12,619 bases of DNA from Tardiphaga sp. (GCA_028290765.1 JAQGJF010000187.1:1-12619); one strand, 5' to 3'. Shown: positions 6,421 through 12,619, counted from the stretch's first letter. Numbers and translations are program-made. Notes: generated by a model not told the origin, from the sequence alone.

Positions 6421-7341
6421 TCACAGCAGCTCCGCCGCATTGCGTCCGACCAGCTTGCGAATATCCTTTTCGCCGTACTGAAGGCGAATGAGATCGCCGA
6501 TGATCCGCCGGTAGCCCTCGACCGGCCGGGGCATCCCGACCAGGCCTAAGTCCGAGCAGAGGATGGTGTGGTCCACGCCTGCAACCTGGATGAGGCGGGA
6601 CAGATCGTTGGCGTCACGCTTTTGTTCGCGCCCCTCGATCTCGATGAACATGCAGATCGAGTGTTCCATGTAGACGCCGAGCCCGACGAGGTGGCGGATG
6701 TCGTCGTCCGAACAGCCGATGACGTAGGTCGGGTGATTGACCAGCATTTTCTTGACACCGCGACGCCGGGCTTCCTCGAACATGATGATCTGTTCGCGCG
6801 CGCTGAGATGCCCGCCCGCCAGGATGATGTCTCCCTCGGCGATCAGGTCCAGGATCTGCTGCGTCTCTGCGGTCAGTTTTCCGTTGCCATCGAGCACGGA
6901 AAGCGGGCTCGGCGTCAGCATCGGCTTGATGGATTTCGGGAAGTTTTTCGCCTCGGTGCTGTTTTTTTCGATGTGGTTTGCAGCCGAAAAGGTCGGCATC
7001 CAGACGATCTTGCCGTCCAGCTTGATGGCATGGTCGACGGCGTATGGATTGATCCCGCCGCTGGCATTGTTGAGGGCAATGCCGGAGTAGAGCCGCGTCT
7101 TGACGTAAGGCACGAGCTTCTGAAGGATTTTTGCGTGCGCCATGCCGGCGTAATAATGGTCCTTGTACAGCAGCGACTCGAAGCCGGCGGCAGCCGCGTC
7201 CAGCATCGCTTCATGATGATCGAGCATCCGCGGCATCGCTGCCGGGCCGCTGTGGCAGTGGAGGTCCACCGCGCCGACCATGAGGCCGGCAACCTGTTCC
7301 GAGAGGCTTACGTCTTCCAGCTTTGCTGTTGCCACGTTCAT
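6421..7341 (-). CDS. DUF6282-type metal-dependent hydrolase (amidohydrolase-like)
   Basis: A 306-aa protein with a metal-site layout like the amidohydrolase superfamily: HxH at His28/His30 (VDLHCHSGP), Lys60 in LYKDHYY, His178 in LAGGHLS, His203 in VNHPTY and Asp264 in CSDLG, then the terminal LVGRNAAELL. DLHxHxGP plus KDHY is what I associate with DUF6282 proteins; members have no settled reaction. By superfamily logic it would hydrolyse an amide, lactone or ring bond, or act as a decarboxylase, in the cytoplasm. ATG 7341 is chosen because AAGGAG lies 7 bases upstream; an in-frame upstream start at 7422 would overlap the cupin gene end. It sits 43 bases after the interrupted cupin gene, so the two were presumably one operon. 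Confidence 0.8.
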   Translation of the reverse strand: MNVATAKLEDVSLSEQVAGLMVGAVDLHCHSGPAAMPRMLDHHEAMLDAAAAGFESLLYKDHYYAGMAHAKILQKLVPYVKTRLYSGIALNNASGGINPYAVDHAIKLDGKIVWMPTFSAANHIEKNSTEAKNFPKSIKPMLTPSPLSVLDGNGKLTAETQQILDLIAEGDIILAGGHLSAREQIIMFEEARRRGVKKMLVNHPTYVIGCSDDDIRHLVGLGVYMEHSICMFIEIEGREQKRDANDLSRLIQVAGVDHTILCSDLGLVGMPRPVEGYRRIIGDLIRLQYGEKDIRKLVGRNAAELL

Positions 7342-7384
7342 TGCGTGCTCCTTGTTGTTTTCTTGTTCCGGACTCGAAAAGTCC

Positions 7385-8263
7385 TCATGCCGTCGAGGCA
7401 GGCGTCGGGTAGTCGTCCGCATTCAAAACCCAGCCCGGCTTCGACGAGAAGTCGGCCCGTGGCGGCGCGAAAATATCGACCAGCACATTGCTATCGTCCA
7501 TCGACTGCGAGGTATGAATGGCCGGCGGCGGAATGATGCAAAGCGACGGCGCGCGGCACAGTTCGGCCGCATCCGCCCGCCACGCCGCCTTGTCGGTGAC
7601 CCACGGCCAGCGCAGATAGTGGGTGTAGGCTCCCTCCAGGCAAAGCGATCCCTGTTCGAAGTCGTCGTGGTGATGAGGCGACAGGTTTTTCGTGTTGCGC
7701 GGCGGGGAGGGATAAATGCAATTGATCATGATGGTCGAGCAGCGGAACAGCCGGCCAAACCGGCCGGGAGTTTTCGGAACGTCCAGGCTGTAGCTGCGGA
7801 TCGCGAAGCCGCCGGGCGGGCTGGGCCATGCCGCGAACGGCGTGACATTGGGGTCCGGCTCCGCCGCGTAGGATTGTGCATTGGAGCATTTCGGAAGCAG
7901 GTCCAGCGCATTCGTCGAAAAGATTCGAACGATCGGGCCGACGGCATTTACCTCGATCTAGCTTCGCCCTGGCGGCACCACCACGACGGAATAGCCAGGC
8001 ACGGTCTTGCTCTGATCGCCGGCCGTCACCTGCACGACACTGTCTTTCGACGGCAGCAGCAGCATGTATTCGTCCGGCTGGGCATCGCGCGCGAGCTTCG
8101 CCCCCACATCTGCCTCTGTGTAAGCCACAATCATGCTTTGGCCACGGGTGTACCAGGTCTGCATTCCCGGACGTTGCTCCTGCGGAGCCTGCTCGTACCA
8201 GCGGGCATATTCCGCCCCTTTGAATGTCGTGGCGAGGTTCGCGGTCGCCCCGGTCTGGGGCAT
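7385..8263 (-). pseudogene. Cupin-domain gene interrupted by an in-frame TAG
   Basis: Two open frames in the same reading phase look like one cupin protein of about 292 codons. The front part (ATG 8263 to TAG 7958-7960, 101 aa) runs from MPQTGATANL through ARWYEQAP and TWYTRGQSMIVAY to VVVVPPGRS. The rest continues without a frame change as IEVNAVGPIVRIFSTNALDLL, then SYSLDVPKTPGRFGRLFRC, the metal motif SPHHHDDFEQ, a later His in PAIHTSQ, and SKPGWVLNADDYP, ending at TGA 7385. The whole resembles a bicupin hypothetical family I remember as uninterrupted. AAGGAG (8268-8273) four bases before ATG 8263 supports that start. After the TAG the first canonical start is ATG 7729, 76 codons on and without a ribosome site, so the metal-binding half is probably not made unless the stop is read through. 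A sequencing error is possible. Confidence 0.75.
7958..7960 (-). other. In-frame amber codon splitting the cupin gene
   Basis: The codons read CGA-AGC-TAG-ATC-GAG on the minus strand, and protein-like sequence of the same fold continues on both sides in phase. A single substitution from CAG, GAG, AAG, TCG or TGG would explain it. The metal-binding half is entirely downstream of the stop. Confidence 0.75.
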
Positions 8264-8416
8264 GGTGCTCCTTGGATCGTTTGCGGCGTACACGGCTCTT
8301 CTCCGATCTTGGCAGCGATGCGGCTCTTGCAGCTCAAGGCTTGGCAGCTCGAGTGCGAAAGTCCGCCGATCAGACTAGTTTCGCCGGCGAGCGACAGAAA
8401 GCACGCAATTCGATGT

Positions 8417-8431
8417 TTTCGCTCCGTGAAA
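8417..8431. promoter_or_regulatory. Degenerate IclR-type site ahead of the cupin gene
   Basis: TTTCGCTCCGTGAAA matches the cluster palindrome TTTCA-N5-TGAAA at 9 of 10 arm positions. It lies in the 189-base gap between the thioesterase stop and the cupin start, one of the long gaps inside the cluster. The position is right, but the spacer does not follow the other sites, so this is a weak call. Confidence 0.3.
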
Positions 8432-8452
8432 CTTTAGCCCGCCTGCAAGGCG

Positions 8453-8890
8453 TCACGTCGGCCCGGTCTTGGCCAGCGCCTTGAAGACGCCCTGGGCGGA
8501 GGCAACGGCTTTCTCGCCGGCTTTGAGCGTGCCCGAAACGAAGATCAGACGCCTCGTCTGGTGCCGGATGTGACATTCGGTGGTCACGAATTCGCCGATG
8601 TCGACCGCTTGCATGAAGGCGACGTCGAGTTGAACGGTGGCGCACTGGATGTCGTCGCCGCCCGAGCGAGCCGCCGCTCCCATGCCGAGGTCGGCCAGCG
8701 TCATCAACACGCCGCCGTGCATGTTGCCTCTGCCGTTGTCGTGGCGCGGGTCGCAAACCAGTCCGATCTGAATGCCGCCGTCGACGCGTCGCTCCCAGAA
8801 CGGCCCGACCAGCAAGGAGATGTGTCCCGGCCGGATCGCCCACCCCTGCGATGAAGGATCGGGATGTCTGTTGTTGCCTGCACCGTCCAA
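8453..8890 (-). CDS. PaaI-type hotdog-fold acyl-CoA thioesterase
   Basis: A 145-aa protein of the hotdog fold PaaI/4HBT group. The signature is GNMHGGVLMTLADLGMG, with His58-Gly-Gly and Asp67 at the places where PaaI-type enzymes bind the thioester. The following strands (ATVQLDVAFMQAVDIGEFVTTE, HQTRRLIFVSGTLKAGEKAVASAQGVFK) are standard for the family. It would hydrolyse a CoA thioester, perhaps the CoA product of the neighbouring BKACE enzyme. Start choice: TTG 8890 has a perfect AGGAGG (8897-8902) 6 bases upstream. ATG 8950, directly after the BKACE stop codon, has almost no ribosome site, and the extra 20 residues use AGG codons and low-complexity sequence unlike the rest. The longer form, coupled by TAG-ATG, cannot be excluded. 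Confidence 0.85.
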   Translation of the reverse strand: MDGAGNNRHPDPSSQGWAIRPGHISLLVGPFWERRVDGGIQIGLVCDPRHDNGRGNMHGGVLMTLADLGMGAAARSGGDDIQCATVQLDVAFMQAVDIGEFVTTECHIRHQTRRLIFVSGTLKAGEKAVASAQGVFKALAKTGPT

Positions 8891-8950
8891 CGCGGTCCTC
8901 CTGATGGCCGCTTCTTCTGATGTCGAGCCTCCTGAGCGGCTCCTGGCCAT

Positions 8951-9823
8951 CTACCTGGCAGGCAGCGACAACAGCGCCCTGGCTTCCTTGGGTGTGGCCA
9001 CCGAACAGCCCAGCGAATTCACGATGGTGCAGGCGCGCTCCACCAGCGGCGCGTTGCCCGGCGATAATTCGCCGTCCGCGAGGAACAAATTGTCCTCCAG
9101 CCCGACACGAACGTGCCCACCGAGAATGACCGATTGCGCCACCATCGGAAACTCCGCCCGCGAGATGCCGAACGCCGCCCAGGTCGTGCCCGCCTCGACC
9201 AGACTGCGCATCAGCAGCATGGCTTCGGTCGTGGCCGGCGCGCCGGCGGGAATGCCGAGGCAGAACTGGAACAGCGGCGGTGTCGGCAGGTGGCCTTCCT
9301 TCAGCAGTTGCCGCGCAAGGCGTACATGGCCGAGGTCGAAAACCTCCAGCTCCGGCTTGACGCCGGCTTCGACCATTCCGGCCGCCATGGACTTCAGATG
9401 GGTCGGTGTATTGACGATCGCGGTCGGACCAAAATTCATCGTGGCGACGTCGAGGGTGCAGATTTCCGGTTTTAGTTTCACGATGTGCTGGATCCGCTTG
9501 GCGGGCGAGACCACGCCCACGACGGTGCCGGCATCCTCGACGGGTGGATCGAATCGCGCTCCCGGACCGCCGGTCAGGTTGAGGATGATGTCGACGGCGG
9601 AGGATCTCACCCTGTCGACGGTCTCCTCGTAAAGCTTCAGCTCGCTGGAAGCCGCGCCTGTTTCGGGGTCGCGAACGTGGACGTGGGCGATGGCGGCGCC
9701 GGCCTTGGCGGCGCTGACGATCTCGTCGGCGATCTGTTTCGGCGTGATCGGCACGTATTTGCTGTTGCGCGACAGCGCGGCCGCGCCGGTGACGGCGCAT
9801 GTGACGATGACCTTACGCGTCAT
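8951..9823 (-). CDS. BKACE-family beta-keto acid cleavage enzyme (3-keto-5-aminohexanoate cleavage protein-like, DUF849)
   Basis: A 290-aa protein, full family length. BKACE enzymes are Zn-dependent TIM barrels in the cytoplasm that take a beta-keto acid plus acetyl-CoA to acetoacetate plus a new acyl-CoA. Visible landmarks are the Zn-binding AHVHVRDPETG (His47, His49), NLTGGPG (82-88), LDVATMNFG (124-132) and GGHVRVGLEDN (235-245), with Arg239, Glu243 and Asp244 at the conserved metal and catalytic positions. All key residues are present. GGGAG lies 7 bases before ATG 9823. The gene follows the IclR regulator by 18 bases and precedes the thioesterase, so regulator, BKACE and thioesterase look like one transcript. 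The keto acid handled is not the lysine intermediate by any evidence here; BKACE substrates vary widely. Confidence 0.92.
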   Translation of the reverse strand: MTRKVIVTCAVTGAAALSRNSKYVPITPKQIADEIVSAAKAGAAIAHVHVRDPETGAASSELKLYEETVDRVRSSAVDIILNLTGGPGARFDPPVEDAGTVVGVVSPAKRIQHIVKLKPEICTLDVATMNFGPTAIVNTPTHLKSMAAGMVEAGVKPELEVFDLGHVRLARQLLKEGHLPTPPLFQFCLGIPAGAPATTEAMLLMRSLVEAGTTWAAFGISRAEFPMVAQSVILGGHVRVGLEDNLFLADGELSPGNAPLVERACTIVNSLGCSVATPKEARALLSLPAR

Positions 9824-9841
9824 GGAACGGCTCCCGGGCTT

Positions 9842-10744
9842 TCAAGCTTGTTCAGTCGGACGGGCGCGCAATCGCGCGATGTCCTTTTCAATCATGTCCG
9901 CCGCTTCGCGTGTCGGCACATAAACGTCCGACGCGATATGATCGGCCACCGGTGCGCTGGAGTAGAACCCCACGCCGATGCATGCGACGCACGCCCCCTC
10001 ATTGAAAACGGGAACGCCGATGAATTGAAACCGCCGGGCGCCTCGCATCCCGTCCTGAACGGCGTATCCGTTTTGGCGAGCCGTCTTGAGCGCGTGGTCG
10101 AGGAGTGCGGGGTCGAATTCCTCTTCGCCTTTTCCGCTCGTTGCCAGGCCGAGCAGCAGATGCTCCCGCTCGGTTGGGGAGCAGAAGGCCAGATAGCAGC
10201 GTCCCAGCGCGCTGTTCGCCAGGCTCAATTGGCGGTGCAGGGTGGTGAATGGAAACGCCCAGGGACTGATGGCCGAGGTGGTAAAATCCACGCTGAGTTT
10301 GCCATGGTCGACGGTGGCGACGCTGACCGGCCACTTGATCCGTTTGGTGAGGCTCACCGCCCATGGCCGCGAGGCCTCGATCACGAGCGGCAGGCCTCGG
10401 AATCCGTTGCTGAGGTGCTGCGCCTCGGAGGTCACGCGATAACCGCTGATGAAATTGTCGCGTACGACATAGCCCTCGAAGATCAGCGTCTCGAGCATCC
10501 TGACGATGGTCGATTTCGAAAGCCCGGTGATGGCGTGAAGCTCGGCGACCGACGCGGAGCGCAGCGAATTCATCGCGCGAAGCACCTGCAGCACCCGCTG
10601 CGCGGCTTCGACCGGCTGATAGGAGCTTTCGGCCGGCAGTGCATCGCCCCGTTTCGAGTTCGACCGGCAGCGCAGGCGGTTTTGTCGCTTTGCGCGTCCT
10701 CGCGGCGCGTGGGAATCGATCGGGATCAATGAATCGAGATTCAT
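9842..10744 (-). CDS. IclR-family transcriptional regulator, MhpR-like
   Basis: A 300-aa DNA-binding regulator. A winged helix-turn-helix covers about residues 44-106 (VEAAQRVLQVLRAMNSL, LHAITGLSKSTIVRMLETL, EGYVVRDNFISGYRVT), followed by an IclR effector domain. The block FPFTTLHRQLSLANSALGRCYLAFCSPTERE resembles the E. coli activator MhpR of phenylpropionate catabolism, so an aromatic or related acid is a fair guess for the effector. The first 40 residues are a basic extension, longer than usual. ATG 10744 has AGGGAGG about 8 bases upstream, and no better start is visible inside. It is divergent from the second aldolase gene, and two identical-arm palindromes in the shared gap are its likely operators. 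Whether it activates or represses is not shown. Confidence 0.9.
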   Translation of the reverse strand: MNLDSLIPIDSHAPRGRAKRQNRLRCRSNSKRGDALPAESSYQPVEAAQRVLQVLRAMNSLRSASVAELHAITGLSKSTIVRMLETLIFEGYVVRDNFISGYRVTSEAQHLSNGFRGLPLVIEASRPWAVSLTKRIKWPVSVATVDHGKLSVDFTTSAISPWAFPFTTLHRQLSLANSALGRCYLAFCSPTEREHLLLGLATSGKGEEEFDPALLDHALKTARQNGYAVQDGMRGARRFQFIGVPVFNEGACVACIGVGFYSSAPVADHIASDVYVPTREAADMIEKDIARLRARPTEQA

Positions 10745-10902
10745 TTGAAGGGCCTCCCTGTGTGTTCACTCGATACCGGTCCATTGATCGGACCTTGTTT
10801 GTTTCCGCTTCCTCTCAACCAGGAGCGGCCTAGCGCATTGCCGTGTGCTCGCCTCCCAAACTGGACACGAATATCCCCCGCGCCAATGCAATTCGGGAAA
10901 TG

Positions 10903-10917
10903 TTTCATCGTGTGAAA
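10903..10917. promoter_or_regulatory. Predicted IclR operator 1, TTTCA-N5-TGAAA
   Basis: TTTCATCGTGTGAAA, with the symmetry extending outwards (AATG on the left, TATT on the right, one mismatch). Its reverse complement, TTTCACACGATGAAA, is identical to operator 2 at 14 of 15 positions. It lies about 160 bases upstream of the regulator start and about 190 upstream of the aldolase start. Confidence 0.65.
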
Positions 10918-11007
10918 TATTCGAGGCTTGCACAAGCAGCCATTTCCCGGCCATTCCGGGCCGGAGCCGCCGGGCAAACCGCCCGCGCGCGTGCGCACAC
11001 AGCCGAA

Positions 11008-11022
11008 TTTCACAAGATGAAA
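11008..11022. promoter_or_regulatory. Predicted IclR operator 2, TTTCA-N5-TGAAA
   Basis: TTTCACAAGATGAAA with one further symmetric base pair on each side (A...T). It lies 86 bases before the aldolase ATG. Its centre is 105 bases from operator 1, which is ten turns of B-DNA, so both sites face the same side of the helix. Confidence 0.65.
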
Positions 11023-11108
11023 TCACCGTCGAAAGCGTTCCGGAACCAGCGTCCGGCGCCTTACGGTCACGCGTCCGGTCCAAACACTATCGGCATAAGG
11101 AAAAAAAC

Positions 11109-11879
11109 ATGGCCAGCACGCGTGCACCCGCCACCGAGTTTCGCTCGAGGCTCAAAAACGGCGAGCATGTCCTCGGGACATTCATCAAGACGCCGACCAG
11201 TCACACCACCGAGATCATCGGCGAGGTCGGCTACGATTTCGTCATCGTCGATCAGGAACACGCCCCCTTCGACCGATGGTCGATCGATCTGGCCTGTCTG
11301 GCGGCCAGGGCCAGTGGCATGGCGGCGCTGGTCCGGATTTCGGAGCCGACGGCCGCCAGCATCTTGTCCGTTCTGGACTGCGGTGCCACCGGCGTCCTCG
11401 TTCCGCATTGCGATTCATTGAGCAAGGCGAAGGCGATTGCCCAGGCCTGTCGCTATCGCGGCGGCAGCCGGGGCTTTTCGAGCACCACCCGGGCCGGCCG
11501 GTTTGGCGGCGCCTCGATGTCCGATCACATGGACGAACAGGATGCCCGGGTCGCCTGCGTGGCGATGATCGAGGATGAGGCCGCGCTCGACGAAATCGAC
11601 GCCATCGCCTCGCAGAGCGGGGTCGATGCTTTCTTCATCGGCAGGGGCGACCTGACCGCGGCGATGGGCGCCGCGGGCATGAAAAAGGCCGTTGCCAGGA
11701 TTACCGCCGCGGCCAATGCCGCGAAGATGCCGACGATGGTGCTGGTCTCGAGCCAGGAGGACGCCGCGGCCATGCGTGATCTCGGTGCCACCGCCTACGT
11801 CGTCTCCAACGATCAAAATTTTCTGAAGTCTGCCGCCAAGAGTGCGTTGGATGCCTATGGCGATCCAAAAAAGTGGTAG
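11109..11879 (+). CDS. Second HpcH/HpaI family aldolase
   Basis: A 256-aa class II aldolase of the HpcH/HpaI family, distantly related to the one at 121-897. Key residues are all present: Glu50-His51 in VDQEHAPFD, Arg76 in LVRIS, metal ligand Glu155 in AMIEDE and metal ligand Asp181 in FIGRGDLT. It keeps the canonical EH pair that the other copy lacks. The usual PPRGxR segment is reworked to YRGGSRGFSSTTRAGRFGG (116-134), which borders the substrate pocket, so it probably prefers a different keto acid. AAGGA at 11097-11101 is 7 bases before ATG 11109; the in-frame extension upstream runs through the operators and is not coding. Being divergent from the regulator, it is likely its direct target and the lower-pathway step that yields pyruvate or glyoxylate-like products plus an aldehyde. 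Confidence 0.9.
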   Translation: MASTRAPATEFRSRLKNGEHVLGTFIKTPTSHTTEIIGEVGYDFVIVDQEHAPFDRWSIDLACLAARASGMAALVRISEPTAASILSVLDCGATGVLVPHCDSLSKAKAIAQACRYRGGSRGFSSTTRAGRFGGASMSDHMDEQDARVACVAMIEDEAALDEIDAIASQSGVDAFFIGRGDLTAAMGAAGMKKAVARITAAANAAKMPTMVLVSSQEDAAAMRDLGATAYVVSNDQNFLKSAAKSALDAYGDPKKW

Positions 11880-12289
11880 CTGTGAGCCCGGCAACCGGCA
11901 CGATTTCGTTTCAAGCCAGACGGCCCCATCTTTGCCGGGCTGGGGGGGATGGCAAGCGACGGGGCCGCTGGCGGCGGAATGCAATCACACTTGACTGGGG
12001 GGTTACATTCCCATCCGCACATGCATTGTTAGCGCGAGGTCGTCGACGACACGACCTGGAAACACTGACAGCGGTCAGGATGCCAAATTCAAAGCGGGCC
12101 ACCGCCTCGGAAATTGAACGGCGAACCACATATTTTCGCCAACTTAAAGTACGGTTCCGGACGGACAAAATCTATCGCGGATGACCATTTCGGCCGGTAT
12201 CTTCCGTACTTCCCAACGAGCGTGACTGCTTAACGCTGCTTACCTTCGCAGTTGAATATATTTCGCCCGTAGCGCGGATTGGAGCCGAT
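11880..12289. other. Non-coding stretch, nothing recognised
   Basis: About 410 bases between the second aldolase and the toxin-like gene. Frames crossing it have no recognisable protein content. An 8-bp inverted pair, AAGTACGG (12147-12154) and CCGTACTT (12204-12211), is the only structure seen and may be chance. Base composition becomes less GC-rich towards 12100-12300, which could mark the edge of a separately acquired piece. Confidence 0.4.
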
Positions 12290-12592
12290 TTGTCCGTCGC
12301 GGCTCGAAGAGCGAAGGCGGAAGGCTTAATCCGCCACTTCCGCAACCGGCAAGACGAATGGGCTATTCTGTGCCATTTGCCGATCATCGTCGATACCGTT
12401 GGCGTTCGAAAAGTCCGTTGGGGAAGCGCCGGCGTTGGAAAGCGAGGCGGCTCGCGGGTGATCTACTTTTATCACCACCCGGATCGGCCGCTGTATCTGC
12501 TGATGGTTTACGCCAAGAGCAGGCAGGAGAATTTATCGCCCGAGGAAAAGCGGACCGTGCGCAAGCTCGCCGCTATTCTCAAGGGCGCGTGA
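12290..12592 (+). CDS. RelE/HigB-like toxin of a type II toxin-antitoxin system
   Basis: A 100-aa frame whose C-terminal 60 residues carry the RelE/HigB pattern: GVRKVRWGSAGVGKRGGSRVIYFYHH, PLYLLMVYAKSRQENLSPEE and a final KLAAILK helix. Family members are small ribosome-dependent mRNA interferases. The basic residues of the RKVRW/GKRGG/R cluster that bind RNA are present. The N-terminal 40 residues (ARRAKAEGLIRHFRNRQDEW and on) do not show the usual NPxxGDxIxGTGG lead-in; it is reduced to LPIIVDTVG. The only useful start in frame is TTG 12290, with GGAG (12281-12284) 5 bases before it. A degenerate or frameshifted N-terminus is therefore possible. The next gene begins 14 bases after the stop, giving the toxin-first order of higBA modules. 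Confidence 0.7.
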   Translation: MSVAARRAKAEGLIRHFRNRQDEWAILCHLPIIVDTVGVRKVRWGSAGVGKRGGSRVIYFYHHPDRPLYLLMVYAKSRQENLSPEEKRTVRKLAAILKGA

Positions 12593-12606
12593 TCGAAGGG
12601 ACCGGG

Positions 12607-12619
12607 ATGATGAGCAAGT
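12607..12619 (+). CDS. Start of the next gene, probably the cognate antitoxin (partial)
   Basis: AAGGG at 12596-12600 is followed 6 bases later by ATG 12607 and codons for Met-Met-Ser-Lys before the window ends. Position directly after a RelE/HigB-like toxin suggests a HigA-type helix-turn-helix antitoxin. Only four codons are visible, so this rests on context. Confidence 0.4.

Larger units (their letters stand above)
10745..11108. promoter_or_regulatory. Divergent control region between the IclR gene and the second aldolase gene
   Basis: A 364-base non-coding stretch that must hold both promoters. It contains two copies of the cluster palindrome (separate entries), a 10-bp perfect palindrome GTTCCGGAAC at 11037-11046, and a short GGTCC/GGACC inverted pair at 10778-10794 in the leader of the regulator gene. 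I could not place convincing -35/-10 boxes. Confidence 0.6.

Noticed and set aside
7958..7960. Reading the cupin TAG as a programmed amino acid (for example pyrrolysine)
   Set aside because: Nothing in the window points to the needed machinery, and such recoding is not expected in this group; mutation or sequencing error is simpler.
8370..9800. 476-codon minus-strand frame overlapping the BKACE and thioesterase genes
   Set aside because: It is an out-of-phase shadow: Arg-rich, with no motifs, and both real genes in this interval have complete catalytic signatures.
10778..10794. GGTCC-N7-GGACC inverted pair in the regulator gene leader
   Set aside because: Five-base arms with an unrelated sequence and no second copy; it is likely chance in GC-rich DNA.
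12079..12184. 34-codon frame starting MPNSKRATASEIERR with weak ribosome site
   Set aside because: The protein resembles nothing I know, the ribosome site is poor, and the length is too short to carry the claim alone.
12147..12211. 8-bp inverted pair AAGTACGG / CCGTACTT as a possible TA operator
   Set aside because: The arms are separated by 49 bases and do not extend, and the toxin start is about 80 bases further on. It could easily be chance.
1..12619. Search by eye for tRNA, rRNA, CRISPR arrays, insertion sequences and attachment sites
   Set aside because: I saw no cloverleaf-like tRNA, no regularly spaced repeats, no transposase or integrase content, and no terminal repeats typical of an IS element.

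Overview
The window looks like chromosomal DNA of a high-GC alphaproteobacterium of the Bradyrhizobium/Rhodopseudomonas type. This rests on the GC-rich codon use, the palindromic REP-like element at 933-1038 (a form I know from those genomes), a promoter resembling the EcfG general-stress consensus, and the overall gene style. No database search was possible, so genus and product names come from motif recognition.

Layout. (1) 1-2605, plus strand: the tail of an unidentified gene, a HpcH/HpaI-type aldolase and a UxaA/GarD-type sugar-acid dehydratase. Dehydration followed by aldol cleavage would suit a non-phosphorylated sugar-acid route. (2) 2606-4543: a stretch of small genes. Two very small minus-strand genes (a 42-aa single-membrane-span protein and a 73-aa hydrophilic protein behind a stress-type promoter) face away from a 123-aa secreted protein. 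That gene converges on a 130-aa SnoaL/NTF2-like protein across a strong hairpin. (3) 4759-11879: a catabolic cluster. On the minus strand, read from right to left, it holds an IclR/MhpR-type regulator, a BKACE (beta-keto acid cleavage) enzyme, a PaaI-type thioesterase, a cupin gene interrupted by an in-frame TAG, a DUF6282-type metal hydrolase and an MHS-family MFS transporter. A second HpcH/HpaI aldolase is divergent from the regulator. (4) 11880-12619: about 400 bases with nothing recognisable, then a RelE/HigB-like toxin gene and the first codons of the gene after it, probably the antitoxin.

How region 3 hangs together. The 15-bp palindrome TTTCA-N5-TGAAA occurs three times in the window, always between genes of this cluster. 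Two copies lie in the IclR/aldolase divergent region with centres 105 bp apart, and one lies ahead of the transporter. A one-mismatch copy lies ahead of the cupin gene. The simplest reading is a local regulon of the IclR protein. The enzymes suggest uptake of an organic acid, hydrolysis or oxidation, beta-keto acid cleavage with acetyl-CoA, CoA release, and a final aldol cleavage giving pyruvate or a similar product. The substrate cannot be read from the sequence. I do not recognise this gene combination as a characterised pathway, and it is the best candidate here for an undescribed system.
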